From contig JACFNV010000002.1 of the NCBI GenBank assembly GCA_019454675.1, positions 15,813-66,011 on the forward strand: a stretch of 50,199 nt of DNA, given 5' to 3'. Positions 38,261 to 46,516 of this stretch are shown here, one piece after another. Each line of letters begins with the position of its first letter. Within the stretch, counting starts at the first letter, position 1. This stretch comes from Gammaproteobacteria bacterium. GTDB lineage: Bacteria; Pseudomonadota; Gammaproteobacteria; Steroidobacterales; GCA-2729495. Made by a program: the position numbers and the translations under genes. The notes under the pieces are model-generated. The model did not search any database. It saw nothing but the letters and a program-made list of their open reading frames with translations, and had not been told where the DNA came from.

Positions 38261-39686
38261 TGGATAGGCCGTAGTGCAGCCTGCACGATAGGTCCGGCTC
38301 TAGGGTGATGTGACTCAGCGCCCCGACCAGCGCCTCGTGCGACTCCATGCCGAGGAAAATCTCGCGGATCCGCGTGGGCGTGAGGCTGCGAAGCTCGGCC
38401 TGCACCTGGTCCTCTGCGACAGACGCCGTCGCCTCGCGCTCGATCGCCTCGATCTGCCGGCCGAGGTCGCCCACCATGGCCGCGAAGATGTCGCCGTCGG
38501 CCTCGGAAATCGCCAGCTTGGCAGCCCTGTCGCGCTGCTTCCGCAGGCGTGCGATCTCGGCGTCCAGCCCCTGGAGCGAGCCCGGCCCGGCCGCAGCGTG
38601 GCAGCGGACGGCGGCGGCGAACTCGGCCACGAACGCCGGGCGCTGGAAGTCGTCGCGGATCTGCCGGACCACGGCATCCTCCAGTGCTGCCGCAGGCACC
38701 ATGCGGCCGCGTGCGCCGTGATCCGACCGCAGGCGGTAGCTCCGGCCGGCTGCGACCCATCGACGTCCGTCGCTCGTCTGGAGCAGCCCTGAGAGCAGGT
38801 AGCGGCTCATCCCGGCCTTGGCGCGGCTGACAGCGGCGCCGATCTCGCTGGTTTCGAGCTGGGCGAGGATGGCTTCGGCCTGCGCCTCGGTGATCAGGGC
38901 GTCGTGGGTGTCTGGCTGGATCTGCCACTCGCTGCGCGGGCGGCGCTTCGGCTTGCCTGTTCCGCGCTCGGCCTTCGGACGGTGACGACCCCACACGGTA
39001 TGCCCGGCGTAGACCAGGGCGTTCCACTCGATGTCGACCAGCGTGGCGGCGGACATCTCGATATCTCGGGCGGCGACAGCGCGGGGGACGCCACGGGCCC
39101 TGGCAGTGAGAAAGCGGCGGGCGGTGCTGGCGTCTTCCGATGGCACCAGCTTCGACTTCATGACCGGCCGGCCCTGGCGCACCGCCCCGGTGGTCTCGTG
39201 GTGCAGGCGGTAGCCCCACGGCGCACGGCCGCCGGCCCGCCATCCTCGGCGGATGTTCTCGCGCATGCCGGCGACGCCCTTCTCCCGGCTCATGATCGAG
39301 TGCACCTCGTCCATGGCCTCGAACACGGCATCGAGGATCACGGCGGACACCGGGTCGGTCTCTGGGATCTTGGCGTACAGGATGTCGACGGCCCTGCGGC
39401 GGCACTCGTGCTTGAATGCCTGCGCGATGTAGCGGCCGCGGGCGATGCGGCTGGTGTCGTAGACGAGCAGGGTGGACCAGCCGCGGCGCGGGTTCTTCAG
39501 GTCCTGGATGAGCTCTTGGAAGGCCGGGCGGTCATCGGTGGAGCCCGACTTGACGGCGTCCCTATACGTCCGCGCGATTGTCAGCCCGCGGGAGGCTGCC
39601 AGTGCGTTCAGCTCGTGCAGCTGCGCGGACAGGCTCACGTCGGACCTGTCCTTCGAGCTGCGCACGTAGGCGGCCGCCTTGCTCAT
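38220..39686 (-). CDS. Large serine recombinase (phage integrase)
   Basis: A 488-residue site-specific recombinase. Residues 1-150 are the resolvase-type catalytic domain (AAYVRSSKD with presumed nucleophile Ser11; VYDTSRIARGR), residues about 165-265 the Recombinase DNA-binding domain (GWRAGGRAPWGYRL), then a zinc-ribbon-like segment (RYLLSGLLQTSDGRRW to LEDAVVRQI) that lacks all the expected Cys, and a coiled coil (about 370-430). GGAGGGG lies just before the ATG at 39686, while an upstream start at 39740 lacks this. The last residues and the TGA are read from the antisense of tRNA-Glu. It would insert and excise the prophage. Confidence 0.9.
   Translation of the reverse strand: MSKAAAYVRSSKDRSDVSLSAQLHELNALAASRGLTIARTYRDAVKSGSTDDRPAFQELIQDLKNPRRGWSTLLVYDTSRIARGRYIAQAFKHECRRRAVDILYAKIPETDPVSAVILDAVFEAMDEVHSIMSREKGVAGMRENIRRGWRAGGRAPWGYRLHHETTGAVRQGRPVMKSKLVPSEDASTARRFLTARARGVPRAVAARDIEMSAATLVDIEWNALVYAGHTVWGRHRPKAERGTGKPKRRPRSEWQIQPDTHDALITEAQAEAILAQLETSEIGAAVSRAKAGMSRYLLSGLLQTSDGRRWVAAGRSYRLRSDHGARGRMVPAAALEDAVVRQIRDDFQRPAFVAEFAAAVRCHAAAGPGSLQGLDAEIARLRKQRDRAAKLAISEADGDIFAAMVGDLGRQIEAIEREATASVAEDQVQAELRSLTPTRIREIFLGMESHEALVGALSHITLEPDLSCRLHYGLSMASPRGFEPLLPP
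38221..38260. other. Probable left attachment site in the tRNA-Glu 3' half
   Basis: The junction of host tRNA and phage lies in or at the end of the tRNA-Glu gene. The T arm and acceptor region are the usual crossover segment and the phage restores the tRNA. The exact core cannot be defined without the other attachment site. Confidence 0.5.
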
Positions 39687-39795
39687 TTCCCCTCCGGCTT
39701 TGTAGTTCTTCTGCCAGGATGTTGGCGATGGCGCCCGCATCTGGCGTGCCGACAGATGGCAGCATGGTAATCGGACTGTCCTGTCGGCGCGACAT
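39562..39795 (-). CDS. Possible small overlapping phage ORF
   Basis: An ATG at 39795, 8 nt after the stop of the repeat protein gene, opens a 77-codon frame beginning MSRRQDSPITMLPSVGTPDA. Its first 37 codons fill the gap before the recombinase; the rest overlaps the recombinase N-terminus in another frame and turns Arg-rich, as out-of-frame GC-rich DNA does. It may be a short leader coupled to the recombinase, or chance. No family recognised. Confidence 0.25.
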   Translation of the reverse strand: MSRRQDSPITMLPSVGTPDAGAIANILAEELQSRRGNEQGGRLRAQLEGQVRREPVRAAARAERTGSLPRADNRADV

Positions 39796-39803
39796 ATCCG
39801 CTA

Positions 39804-40190
39804 CTACCGCCACCGCCGCAGCGCGGCCGAGATGGCGCTCTGCTCGCTGGCGATGGTCTTGTCGCGGTCGGCGCCCGACGGGCGGTGGCCCTTGTTGGCC
39901 TCCTGCCTGGCCTTGCGGGCGGCGATGCTGGCGGCCGCCTCCTCGGGGGTCTCGCCCCGGCCGGTGATCCGCTTGTAGATGGCCCGTTCGGCCACGCCGG
40001 CCTGCTTCGCCGCGGCGCAGATGCGGGCGCGCAGCAGCGGGTCCCGGCGCTGCATCCTGCTGGCGGCTTCCTCCGGCGCCTCGCCGCACCGCCTCATCCG
40101 CTTGCGCAGGGCGTCCACCGTCACGCCGGCGTCCCGCGCCGCCTCGCGGATGGCTTCCGCCCGGGCCGATCTTCTCTCCCCCGGCGTCAT
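39804..40190 (-). CDS. Small phage protein with two tandem HTH-like repeats
   Basis: A basic 128-residue protein built from two similar units of about 35-40 residues: IREAARDAGVTVDALRKRM-RRCGEAPEEAA and ICAAAKQAGVAERAIYKRI-TGRGETPEEAA. Each reads as a helix-turn-helix (alanine-rich helix, G-V turn, recognition-like basic helix) followed by an EEA tail. The motif resembles the R-GWSxEEAL endings of phage HNH/AP2-type DNA-binding proteins. A role as a regulator or recombination directionality factor is possible from its place next to the recombinase, but this is inference. GGTGAG precedes the ATG. Confidence 0.6.
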   Translation of the reverse strand: MTPGERRSARAEAIREAARDAGVTVDALRKRMRRCGEAPEEAASRMQRRDPLLRARICAAAKQAGVAERAIYKRITGRGETPEEAAASIAARKARQEANKGHRPSGADRDKTIASEQSAISAALRRWR

Positions 40191-40245
40191 GCCGTCTCAC
40201 CTGCCGGCGACAGGCCGGAGGGGGTGCGCAGCATGGTGACGGCGG

Positions 40246-40443
40246 TCATGCTGCGCTCCTGAAAACGGCGAGCTGGGCCAGCACGGCTTCCAGCTCCTGG
40301 TTGAACTGTTCGACCGCGACGGCGATCTCGGCGATGCGCCGCTCGTCGCGCTCCACGCGGTGGATGAAGATCGGGAGACCGGGCCAATAGCTGGCGAAGT
40401 CGCACCAGCTGCGCCCGCTGACCCACACCCGCGCTTTCAGCGG
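40246..40443 (-). pseudogene. C-terminal remnant of a YqaJ/lambda-type exonuclease
   Basis: The frame from just after an in-frame TAG (40444-40446) to the stop at 40246 encodes 65 residues: KARVWVSGRSWCDFASYWP, then LPIFIHRVERDERRIAEI and a helical end. This is the typical C-terminus of YqaJ-family phage alkaline exonucleases (about 200-330 residues when whole). The catalytic Asp, Glu and Lys of the nuclease fold would lie upstream and are absent. A GTG at 40428 could start a 60-residue product, but a functional nuclease is excluded. It marks a deletion that removed the recombination module. Confidence 0.65.
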
Positions 40444-40497
40444 CTACACCTGATCGGGCCTGCCCATACCGCGCAACCTCGCTGGTAGGGTTTTCGC

Positions 40498-40809
40498 GTG
40501 GACGATTACGACCCGACGAACATCCGCGGCCAGGAGCTCGCGCAGGCAGATGCGAAGACGCAAGCCAAGCTGGCCGACGAGACCGAGGGCACGGATCTGG
40601 TGTGGCTGATGAGCAGCAAGAGGGGGCGACGCATCGTGTGGCGGATCTTGAGCAGCGCTGGCGTGTTCAACCTCACGTTCAATTCCGACCCGCTGGTCAT
40701 GGCCTTCGGTGAGGGCGCCCGCAGCCAGGGGCTGCGCATGCTGGCGAGGCTGCACGAGCTCTGCCCGCAGCGGTACACGACGATGGTGAAGGAGCAGGCG
40801 AGTGTCTGA
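40498..40809 (+). CDS. Bbp19-like phage protein
   Basis: A 103-residue protein with the pattern RRIVWRILSSAGVFNLTFNSDPLVMAFGEG (given here by its parts at about residues 44-73) and a C-terminal LARLHELCPQRYTTMVKEQ, matching small proteins encoded between portal and scaffold in BPP-1-like podoviruses. Its function is not established. It starts with GTG and its end overlaps the scaffold gene start by 8 nt. It is the first gene of the co-directional structural block; no portal gene stands before it. Confidence 0.6.
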   Translation: MDDYDPTNIRGQELAQADAKTQAKLADETEGTDLVWLMSSKRGRRIVWRILSSAGVFNLTFNSDPLVMAFGEGARSQGLRMLARLHELCPQRYTTMVKEQASV

Positions 40810-41479
40810 CGACACGCTGATGACCGGGCAGGCGGCTGGTGCCGATGATGCGGCTGCCGCTGCCGCTGGTGCAGACGATGCCGCCAAGGCCGGCGCCGCT
40901 CCCGCAGACGACCAGCAGGCCGCCGCCGCTCCCGCCGATGACAAGGGCGCAGCCGCTGAGGCTGCCGCCAAGGGAGGCGAGGATGCAGGCAAGGACGGCA
41001 AGGCAGCCGAGAAGCCGGCCGGCGCCCCCGACAGCTACGAGTTCAAGGCGCCAGACGGCGTCACCCTCGATGACGCGGTCGTCGGGGCGTTCGCGGAAGT
41101 CGCCAAGGACCTGAACCTGCCGCAGGAACAGGCCCAGAAGGTCATCGACAAGATCGCCCCGGTGCTTGCCACGCAGGCGACCGAGCGATTGCAGGCCGCC
41201 CGCACCGAGTGGGTGGAGAACGCCAAGGCCGACAAGGAGTTCGGTGGCGACAAGCTGGAAGAAAACCTCGGCGTGGCCAAGAAGGCACTGGAAACCTTCG
41301 CCACGCCGGAGCTGCGCACGTTACTGGAAGACTCCGGCCTCGGTGACCACCCTGACGTCATCAGGCTGTTTTTCCGTGTTGGCAAGGCCATCAGCGAAGA
41401 CGGCGTTGTCAGCGGGAAGCCGGGGACATCCGCTCCCCAGTCCATCGCGCAGCGTATGTACCCCAACATGAACCCCTGA
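40802..41479 (+). CDS. Putative capsid scaffolding/assembly protein
   Basis: An acidic 225-residue protein immediately before the capsid gene. Residues about 10-75 are a low-complexity Ala/Asp/Lys-rich segment; then comes a folded, helical part (YEFKAPDGVTLDDAVVGAFAEVAKDLNLPQ at about 78-107, given for position; TPELRTLLEDSGLGDHPDVIRLFFRVGKA near the end). This composition and place are typical of podovirus scaffolds. GTG start overlapping the previous gene. No protease motif is visible. Confidence 0.7.
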   Translation: MSDDTLMTGQAAGADDAAAAAAGADDAAKAGAAPADDQQAAAAPADDKGAAAEAAAKGGEDAGKDGKAAEKPAGAPDSYEFKAPDGVTLDDAVVGAFAEVAKDLNLPQEQAQKVIDKIAPVLATQATERLQAARTEWVENAKADKEFGGDKLEENLGVAKKALETFATPELRTLLEDSGLGDHPDVIRLFFRVGKAISEDGVVSGKPGTSAPQSIAQRMYPNMNP

Positions 41480-41494
41480 CGGAGATAACAGATC

Positions 41495-42514
41495 ATGGCA
41501 GTCCTGAACGCAGGCCAGCTCACCCTGGCGGACATGAGCAAGCGGCTCGGCCCTGATGGCAAGGTCGATCCCATCGCCGAGCTTCTGAGCCAGCAGAACG
41601 AGATCCTCGAGGACATCGTCTGGAAGGAAGCCAACCAGCCGACGAGCCACGTCGTCACGATCCGCACCGGCCTGCCGGCCGTCTACTGGCGCCAGTACAA
41701 CGCTGGCGTGCCGACGAGCAAGAGCACCACGGCGCAGATCACTGAGCCGTGCGCCATGCTCGAGGCCCGCAGCCATATCGACGCAAAGCTCCTGACGCTG
41801 AACGGCAACTCGGCAGCCTTCCGGCTGAGCGAGGAGAGCCCGTTCATCGAGGCGATGAATCAGGAGATGACGGGCAAGATCTTCAACGGCAACGTCGCGG
41901 CCGACGCGAAGACATTCTCCGGCCTCGCCACCCGCTACAGCCTGGTCTCTGCCGGCAACGGCAACAACGTCATCAAGGCCGGCGGCTCCGGCTCCGACAA
42001 TGCCTCGATCTACCTCATCGTGTGGGGCGAGCAGACGGCGTTCATGACCTTCCCCAAGGGCAGCCGCGCAGGCCTCAGCTCCCGCGACCTCGGCGAGGAG
42101 TCGGTGCAGGACGGCAGTGGCAACTGGTATCAGGCGGCCCGCTCACTGTACCAGTGGGATGCCGGCTTGGTGGTGAAGGATTGGCGCTACGTCGTTCGCA
42201 TCGCGAACATCGACGTCAGCGACTGGATCGGCGTGACCGGCACGCAGGCGACTTCTGCTGTCACGAACCTCATCAAGCTGATGATGCGCGCCATCGCTCG
42301 CATCCCGAACTTCAGCATGGGCCGGGCGGCGTTCTATGCCAACCGCTCGATTCAGGAGGGCCTGATGATCCAGGCGCTGGACAAGTCGTCCAACGCGCTC
42401 GGCATCCAGCCTGCGCTGTCGCAGTTCGGCCAGAACATCAACCAGCTCACCTTCATGGGCATCCCGGTTCGCGGCGTCGACCAGCTCGGCATCGCTGAAA
42501 CCCTCGTGCCCTAA
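41495..42514 (+). CDS. Major capsid protein
   Basis: A 339-residue protein in the place of the head protein, between scaffold and cement genes. It begins AVLNAGQLTLADMSKRLGPD and contains an N-terminal helical region with ILEDIVWKEANQPTSH, a central DASIY/NASIYLIVWG strand region and RGVDQLGIAETLVP at the C-terminus, as in the HK97-fold capsids of BPP-1-like podoviruses. GGAGAT lies 8 nt before the ATG. It appears full-length and undamaged. Confidence 0.8.
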   Translation: MAVLNAGQLTLADMSKRLGPDGKVDPIAELLSQQNEILEDIVWKEANQPTSHVVTIRTGLPAVYWRQYNAGVPTSKSTTAQITEPCAMLEARSHIDAKLLTLNGNSAAFRLSEESPFIEAMNQEMTGKIFNGNVAADAKTFSGLATRYSLVSAGNGNNVIKAGGSGSDNASIYLIVWGEQTAFMTFPKGSRAGLSSRDLGEESVQDGSGNWYQAARSLYQWDAGLVVKDWRYVVRIANIDVSDWIGVTGTQATSAVTNLIKLMMRAIARIPNFSMGRAAFYANRSIQEGLMIQALDKSSNALGIQPALSQFGQNINQLTFMGIPVRGVDQLGIAETLVP

Positions 42515-42534
42515 CCCATCCGGAGTACACGAAC

Positions 42535-43008
42535 ATGATGACTGATGCACTGACCACCTTCGCGGAAGGCGTGAGCGCAGCCACGACCGGCGTCGTGGGC
42601 GATGTGATGGACCTCGGCGTCGCCCGAGACATCGGGATCGGACGCCAGCTCTACTGCGTGATCAACGTGGATGTGGCGGTTGCCGGCGCCGCCGCCGGCG
42701 CCGAGGTCCAGTTCGAGGTCGTGACGGCCGCCGATGCGCCACTGACCTCCAGTCCCCTTGTCGTCGGGGCGTCCGCTGTACTGCTCGGAGCGAACCTCAC
42801 ACCGGCGATTGGGCCGATCGTGATTCCGCTCGGGCAGGTTGCGAACAACAACGCGCAGAATCGCCGCGGCCGGATATATCTCGGCCTGCGTGCAACCATC
42901 CTTGCCAACGGTCCGGCCACCGGCCTGGTGGTGAGCGCATACCTCACCGACACCGATGTCGTGTCGCCGCAGGGTCCGTACTACCCGAGCGGCTTCACCG
43001 TCGCGTAA
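42535..43008 (+). CDS. Bbp16-like capsid cement protein
   Basis: A 157-residue, mostly beta protein directly after the capsid gene. It reads DVMDLGVARDIGIGRQLYCVI, VQFEVVTAADAPLTSS, then a jelly-roll-like strand series and PYYPSGFTVA. Bordetella phage BPP-1 has a cement protein of this type (Bbp16) that decorates the head. GGAG lies 9 nt before the first ATG; a second ATG follows directly. Confidence 0.7.
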   Translation: MMTDALTTFAEGVSAATTGVVGDVMDLGVARDIGIGRQLYCVINVDVAVAGAAAGAEVQFEVVTAADAPLTSSPLVVGASAVLLGANLTPAIGPIVIPLGQVANNNAQNRRGRIYLGLRATILANGPATGLVVSAYLTDTDVVSPQGPYYPSGFTVA

Positions 43009-43017
43009 GGGGTCGTC

Positions 43018-43203
43018 ATGGCGAAGTACATCGTGCTCCGCGACACCTGGCTGTCGCACGAGTGCCGGGTGGCGAGGGCCGGCGAGGAGATCGAGACCGA
43101 GTTCCCGAAGGGCATGCGGCTGAGCGACAACCTCCAGCTCGCATCCCAGCGGGTAGAGGCCGGCGGCAAGGAGCGCAAGCCTCCTGCCGATGACCTGGGC
43201 TGA
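43018..43203 (+). CDS. Small phage protein of unknown function
   Basis: A 61-residue protein following the cement gene by 9 nt, with AAGGGG before its ATG. It contains YIVLRDTWLSHECRVARAGE and a hydrophilic C-terminus. No family recognised. The tight spacing and good ribosome binding site make it likely to be real. A terminator follows. Confidence 0.6.
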   Translation: MAKYIVLRDTWLSHECRVARAGEEIETEFPKGMRLSDNLQLASQRVEAGGKERKPPADDLG

Positions 43204-43238
43204 TCCCTCCCCCAGCCCGGGCCTGCGACCGGTAACTA

Positions 43239-43265
43239 CGGGGGCCTCGTGCCCCCGCTTTTTTT
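43239..43265 (+). terminator. Intrinsic terminator inside the phage structural block
   Basis: CGGGGGC (43239-43245), loop CTCGT, GCCCCCG (43251-43257), then C and seven T's. It would end or attenuate the capsid transcript before the head-tail genes, reducing their expression relative to the capsid. Confidence 0.9.
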
Positions 43266-43278
43266 GGACGGATGACCG

Positions 43279-43884
43279 ATGGCGTCTGAGGTAGACATCT
43301 GCAATCTCGCACTGGCGCACCTCGGCGACGAGGCCACGGTGTCCAGCATCGACCCGCCGGAGGGTTCGGCGCAGGCCGAGCACTGCGCGCGGTTCTACCC
43401 GATCGCCCGCGACACCCTGCTGGAGTCCCACGCATGGCGATTCGCCACCCGCCGCGAGGTGCTGGCGGAGCTTGCCGACGAGGTGCCCGGCTGGCGATTC
43501 GCCTACGCGCTGCCGGTCGATACGGTGCAGATCCTTGCGGTGCTGGGGCCGGACCAGTCGAGCGAGGAGGGCACGCAGGCCTTTGACGTGGAGATGGGCG
43601 CCGACGGGGCGGGCGTCATCCTCACCAACCAGCCCGAGGCGACCGTCCGCTATGTGGCACGGGTGACGGACAGCATCCGGTTCTCGCCGATGTTCATCGA
43701 TGCGCTCGCGTGGCTGCTGGCCTCCTACCTTGCCGGGCCCGTCCTGAAGGGCGACGCTGGGGCCGCGATGGCGCGGGCCTGCCTGCAGTCGTTCATGATG
43801 GCGATCTCCGGCGCCCGTGTGTCGGACGCGAACCAGCGCCACGTCCTCACGGAGCGCACGCCAGGCTGGATCGCGGGGCGGTAG
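43279..43884 (+). CDS. Head-tail connector / tail tubular protein A-like
   Basis: A 201-residue protein that begins with ICNLALAHLGDEATVSSIDPP and contains ARFYPIARDTLLESHAWRFA, the recognisable pattern of T7 gp11/P22 gp4-like adaptors that bind below the portal. The C-terminal half is helical (FIDALAWLLASYLAGPVLKG). GGACGGA precedes the ATG by 8 nt. Confidence 0.75.
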   Translation: MASEVDICNLALAHLGDEATVSSIDPPEGSAQAEHCARFYPIARDTLLESHAWRFATRREVLAELADEVPGWRFAYALPVDTVQILAVLGPDQSSEEGTQAFDVEMGADGAGVILTNQPEATVRYVARVTDSIRFSPMFIDALAWLLASYLAGPVLKGDAGAAMARACLQSFMMAISGARVSDANQRHVLTERTPGWIAGR

Positions 43885-43887
43885 TCG

Positions 43888-45972
43888 GTGGCCAATACCC
43901 GCACGCTGCAGCGCTCATTCTCGGGCGGCGAGATCAGCCCGGAGATGTTCGGGCGCAACGACGACACCAAGTACCAGGCGGGCCTCGCGCGTTGCCGCAA
44001 CTTCATCGTCCGCCCGCAGGGCCCAGTGGACAACCGCCCGGGCTTCGAGTTCGTCAGCCGCACCCGGTGGAGCGACGCCAACCCGCTGCTGGCCGCCGAC
44101 AACCCAGAGCCGGTGCGGCTGATCCCGTTCACCTATTCGACCACGCAGACGATGGTGATCGAACTGGGGCCGGGGTATTTCCGGTTCCACAGCAACGGCC
44201 TCACCCTGCTGGATGCCGGATCGCCCTATGAAATATTCAACAGCTACGCCGCGGCCGACCTGTTCGACATCCACTACGTGCAGTCGGCAGACGTACTGAC
44301 ACTGGTCCATCCGGGCTACCCGCCGTCCGAACTGCGCCGCCTCGGCGCCACCAACTGGACGTTCACGCCAATCGACTTCACCCCGCAGATCAGCGCGCCG
44401 ACCGGGCTGACGGCGACCGCCTCGGGGCACACGACGGCCAAGTACCTCTACGAGTACGTCGTCACCGCGGTGTCTGCCGATGGGCTGCAGGAGTCGGTGC
44501 CGTCCGTGATTGCCGGCGATACAGGGAACCTGTACGAGTCGGGCGGCATCGTGACGGTCAGCTGGACGGCTGTCGGCGGGGCGTCTTCATACAACGTCTA
44601 CAAGATGCAGGGTGGTCTGTTCGGCTACGTCGGCTCGCCTACGGCCGCCACGTTCACGGACGACAACATCGCGCCGGACATGGGCAAGACCCCGCCGCGC
44701 TACGAGGGCGTGTTTGCAGGCAGCGGCGACTACCCGGGCGCGGTGTCCTACTTCGAGCAGCGGCGCGTGTTCGCCGGCACGCGCAACCAGCCGCAGAACA
44801 TCTGGATGACGCGATCGGGCACCGAGTCGAACATGAGCTACTCGATCCCGGTGCGCGACGATGACCGGATCTCGTTCCGCGTGGCGGCCCGCGAGGCCAA
44901 CACCATCCGGCATATCGTGCCGCTGAACGACCTGATGATGATGACGTCCTCGGCCGAGTGGCGGGTGACCAGCGTGAACAACGACGCGGTGACGCCGAGC
45001 AGCATCAGCGTGCGCCCACAGTCCTACATCGGCGCCAGCAACGTCCAGCCGATCATCGTCAACAACACGCTGCTCTATGGCGCGGCCCGCGGCGGGCACG
45101 TCTACGAGCTCGCCTACAGCTGGCAGGCCAGCGGCTTCGTGACAGGGGATGCCTCGATCCGGGCCGCCCACCTGTTCGACGACGACACCATCGTCGACAT
45201 GTGCTACGCCAAGGCGCCGACGCCGATCGCGTGGTTCGTGACCGCGAGCGGGCGCCTGCTGGGGCTGACCTACGTGCCCGAGCAGCAGGTCGGTGCCTGG
45301 CACTGGCACGACACGGACGGGTGGTTCGAGTCCTGCACCACGGTCGCCGAGGGCGACGAGGACGTCCTGTACTGCGTGGTCCGCCGCAAGGTGGGCGGCT
45401 ACATGCGCCGGTTCATCGAGCGGATGGCCTCGCGCCGGTTCGGCGCGCAGCAGGACGCCTTCTTCGTGGACAGCGGCGTGCGCTACTCGGGCGCTCCGAC
45501 CGCGACCGTCAGCGGCCTCAATCATCTGGCTGGGAAGACGGTCAGCATTCTGGCCGACGGGGCGGTGATGCCTCAGAAGGAGGTGCCGGTCGGCGGCACG
45601 GTCAACATCGGCGTGGAGGCGAGCGTCGTGCAGGTCGGCCTGCCGATCGAGGCCGACATGCAGACGCTGCCGCTCGCGATCCAGCTGCAGGACGGCAGTG
45701 CCGGGCAGGGGCGGGTGAAGAACGTCAACCAGGTATGGCTGCGGGTGCTGCGCTCCTCAGGGATCTTCGCCGGCCCCGATGCCGACAACCTGGTCGAGGC
45801 CAAGCAGCGCACCACCGAGAACTACGGCGAGCCGCCGGCGCTGAAAAGCGACGAGATCAACATCCGGCTTTCACCATCGTGGGCGGCCAGCGGGCAGGTG
45901 TTCGTGCGCCAGTCTGACCCGTTGCCGCTCACGGTGGTGAGCCTCACGGCCGAAGTGTCACTGGGGGGCTGA
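43888..45972 (+). CDS. Large virion structural protein (tail nozzle/stabilisation type) with FN3-like insert
   Basis: A 694-residue protein that follows the adaptor gene. It starts with RSFSGGEISPEMFGRNDDTKY and RNFIVRPQGPVDNRPGFEF, a pattern common to podovirus proteins that follow the adaptor and form the tail tube or nozzle. Residues about 165-265 look like a fibronectin-type III module (APTGLTATASG, YLYEYVVTAVSADG, SWTAVGGASSYNVYK), as in related phages. The GTG start is 3 nt after the upstream stop. Exact role is inferred from position. Confidence 0.7.
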   Translation: MANTRTLQRSFSGGEISPEMFGRNDDTKYQAGLARCRNFIVRPQGPVDNRPGFEFVSRTRWSDANPLLAADNPEPVRLIPFTYSTTQTMVIELGPGYFRFHSNGLTLLDAGSPYEIFNSYAAADLFDIHYVQSADVLTLVHPGYPPSELRRLGATNWTFTPIDFTPQISAPTGLTATASGHTTAKYLYEYVVTAVSADGLQESVPSVIAGDTGNLYESGGIVTVSWTAVGGASSYNVYKMQGGLFGYVGSPTAATFTDDNIAPDMGKTPPRYEGVFAGSGDYPGAVSYFEQRRVFAGTRNQPQNIWMTRSGTESNMSYSIPVRDDDRISFRVAAREANTIRHIVPLNDLMMMTSSAEWRVTSVNNDAVTPSSISVRPQSYIGASNVQPIIVNNTLLYGAARGGHVYELAYSWQASGFVTGDASIRAAHLFDDDTIVDMCYAKAPTPIAWFVTASGRLLGLTYVPEQQVGAWHWHDTDGWFESCTTVAEGDEDVLYCVVRRKVGGYMRRFIERMASRRFGAQQDAFFVDSGVRYSGAPTATVSGLNHLAGKTVSILADGAVMPQKEVPVGGTVNIGVEASVVQVGLPIEADMQTLPLAIQLQDGSAGQGRVKNVNQVWLRVLRSSGIFAGPDADNLVEAKQRTTENYGEPPALKSDEINIRLSPSWAASGQVFVRQSDPLPLTVVSLTAEVSLGG

Positions 45973-45973
45973 T

Positions 45974-46513
45974 ATGGGCGCGCCATCACTTGTCATGCAG
46001 ATCGGCGGGCTGGCCGCGTCCACCGCCGGCAGCTACTACGGGGCCTCGCAGCAGAAGATCGGCCTGCGCTCGGAGGCGAGCATCGCCGACATCAACGCGC
46101 GCCTCGCCGAGATGAGCGCGCAGTCGGCGCTGTTCAAGGGCGAGCGCGAGGTCGGGGCGCTGACCATGCGCGCCGGGCAGATGAAGGGCAGCCAGCGGGC
46201 GGCGATGGCCGCCAACGGCATTGACCTTGGCACCGGCAGCGCGGCCGAGGTGCAGGCCTCCACCGACGTCATGAAGGAGATGGACGCCAACACGTTGATC
46301 GCCAATGCCGTGCGCGAGGCCTGGGGCCACCGGACGCAGGCGACGAATTACCGCAACGAGGCGCTCATGAAGCGGGCCTCGGCGAAGGCCATCAAGCCGG
46401 GACTGACGGCTGCCAGCACGCTGCTCGGGGGTGCCGGCAGCGTCGCCTCGTCCTGGTACACGCTGAACAAGGAAGGGGCGCTGGACGGCACCGTCTTCGC
46501 CCTGAAGGGCTGA
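45974..46513 (+). CDS. Internal virion (core) protein, gp14-like
   Basis: A 179-residue protein, rich in Ala, Gly and polar residues, with long helices (IADINARLAEMSAQSALFKGE, RAAMAANGIDLGTGSAAEV). Its N-terminal glycine-rich GGLAASTAGSYYGASQQ and position after the nozzle gene match T7 gp14-like internal virion proteins that are ejected to form a channel. Starts just after the upstream stop. Confidence 0.6.
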   Translation: MGAPSLVMQIGGLAASTAGSYYGASQQKIGLRSEASIADINARLAEMSAQSALFKGEREVGALTMRAGQMKGSQRAAMAANGIDLGTGSAAEVQASTDVMKEMDANTLIANAVREAWGHRTQATNYRNEALMKRASAKAIKPGLTAASTLLGGAGSVASSWYTLNKEGALDGTVFALKG

Positions 46514-46516
46514 TCC

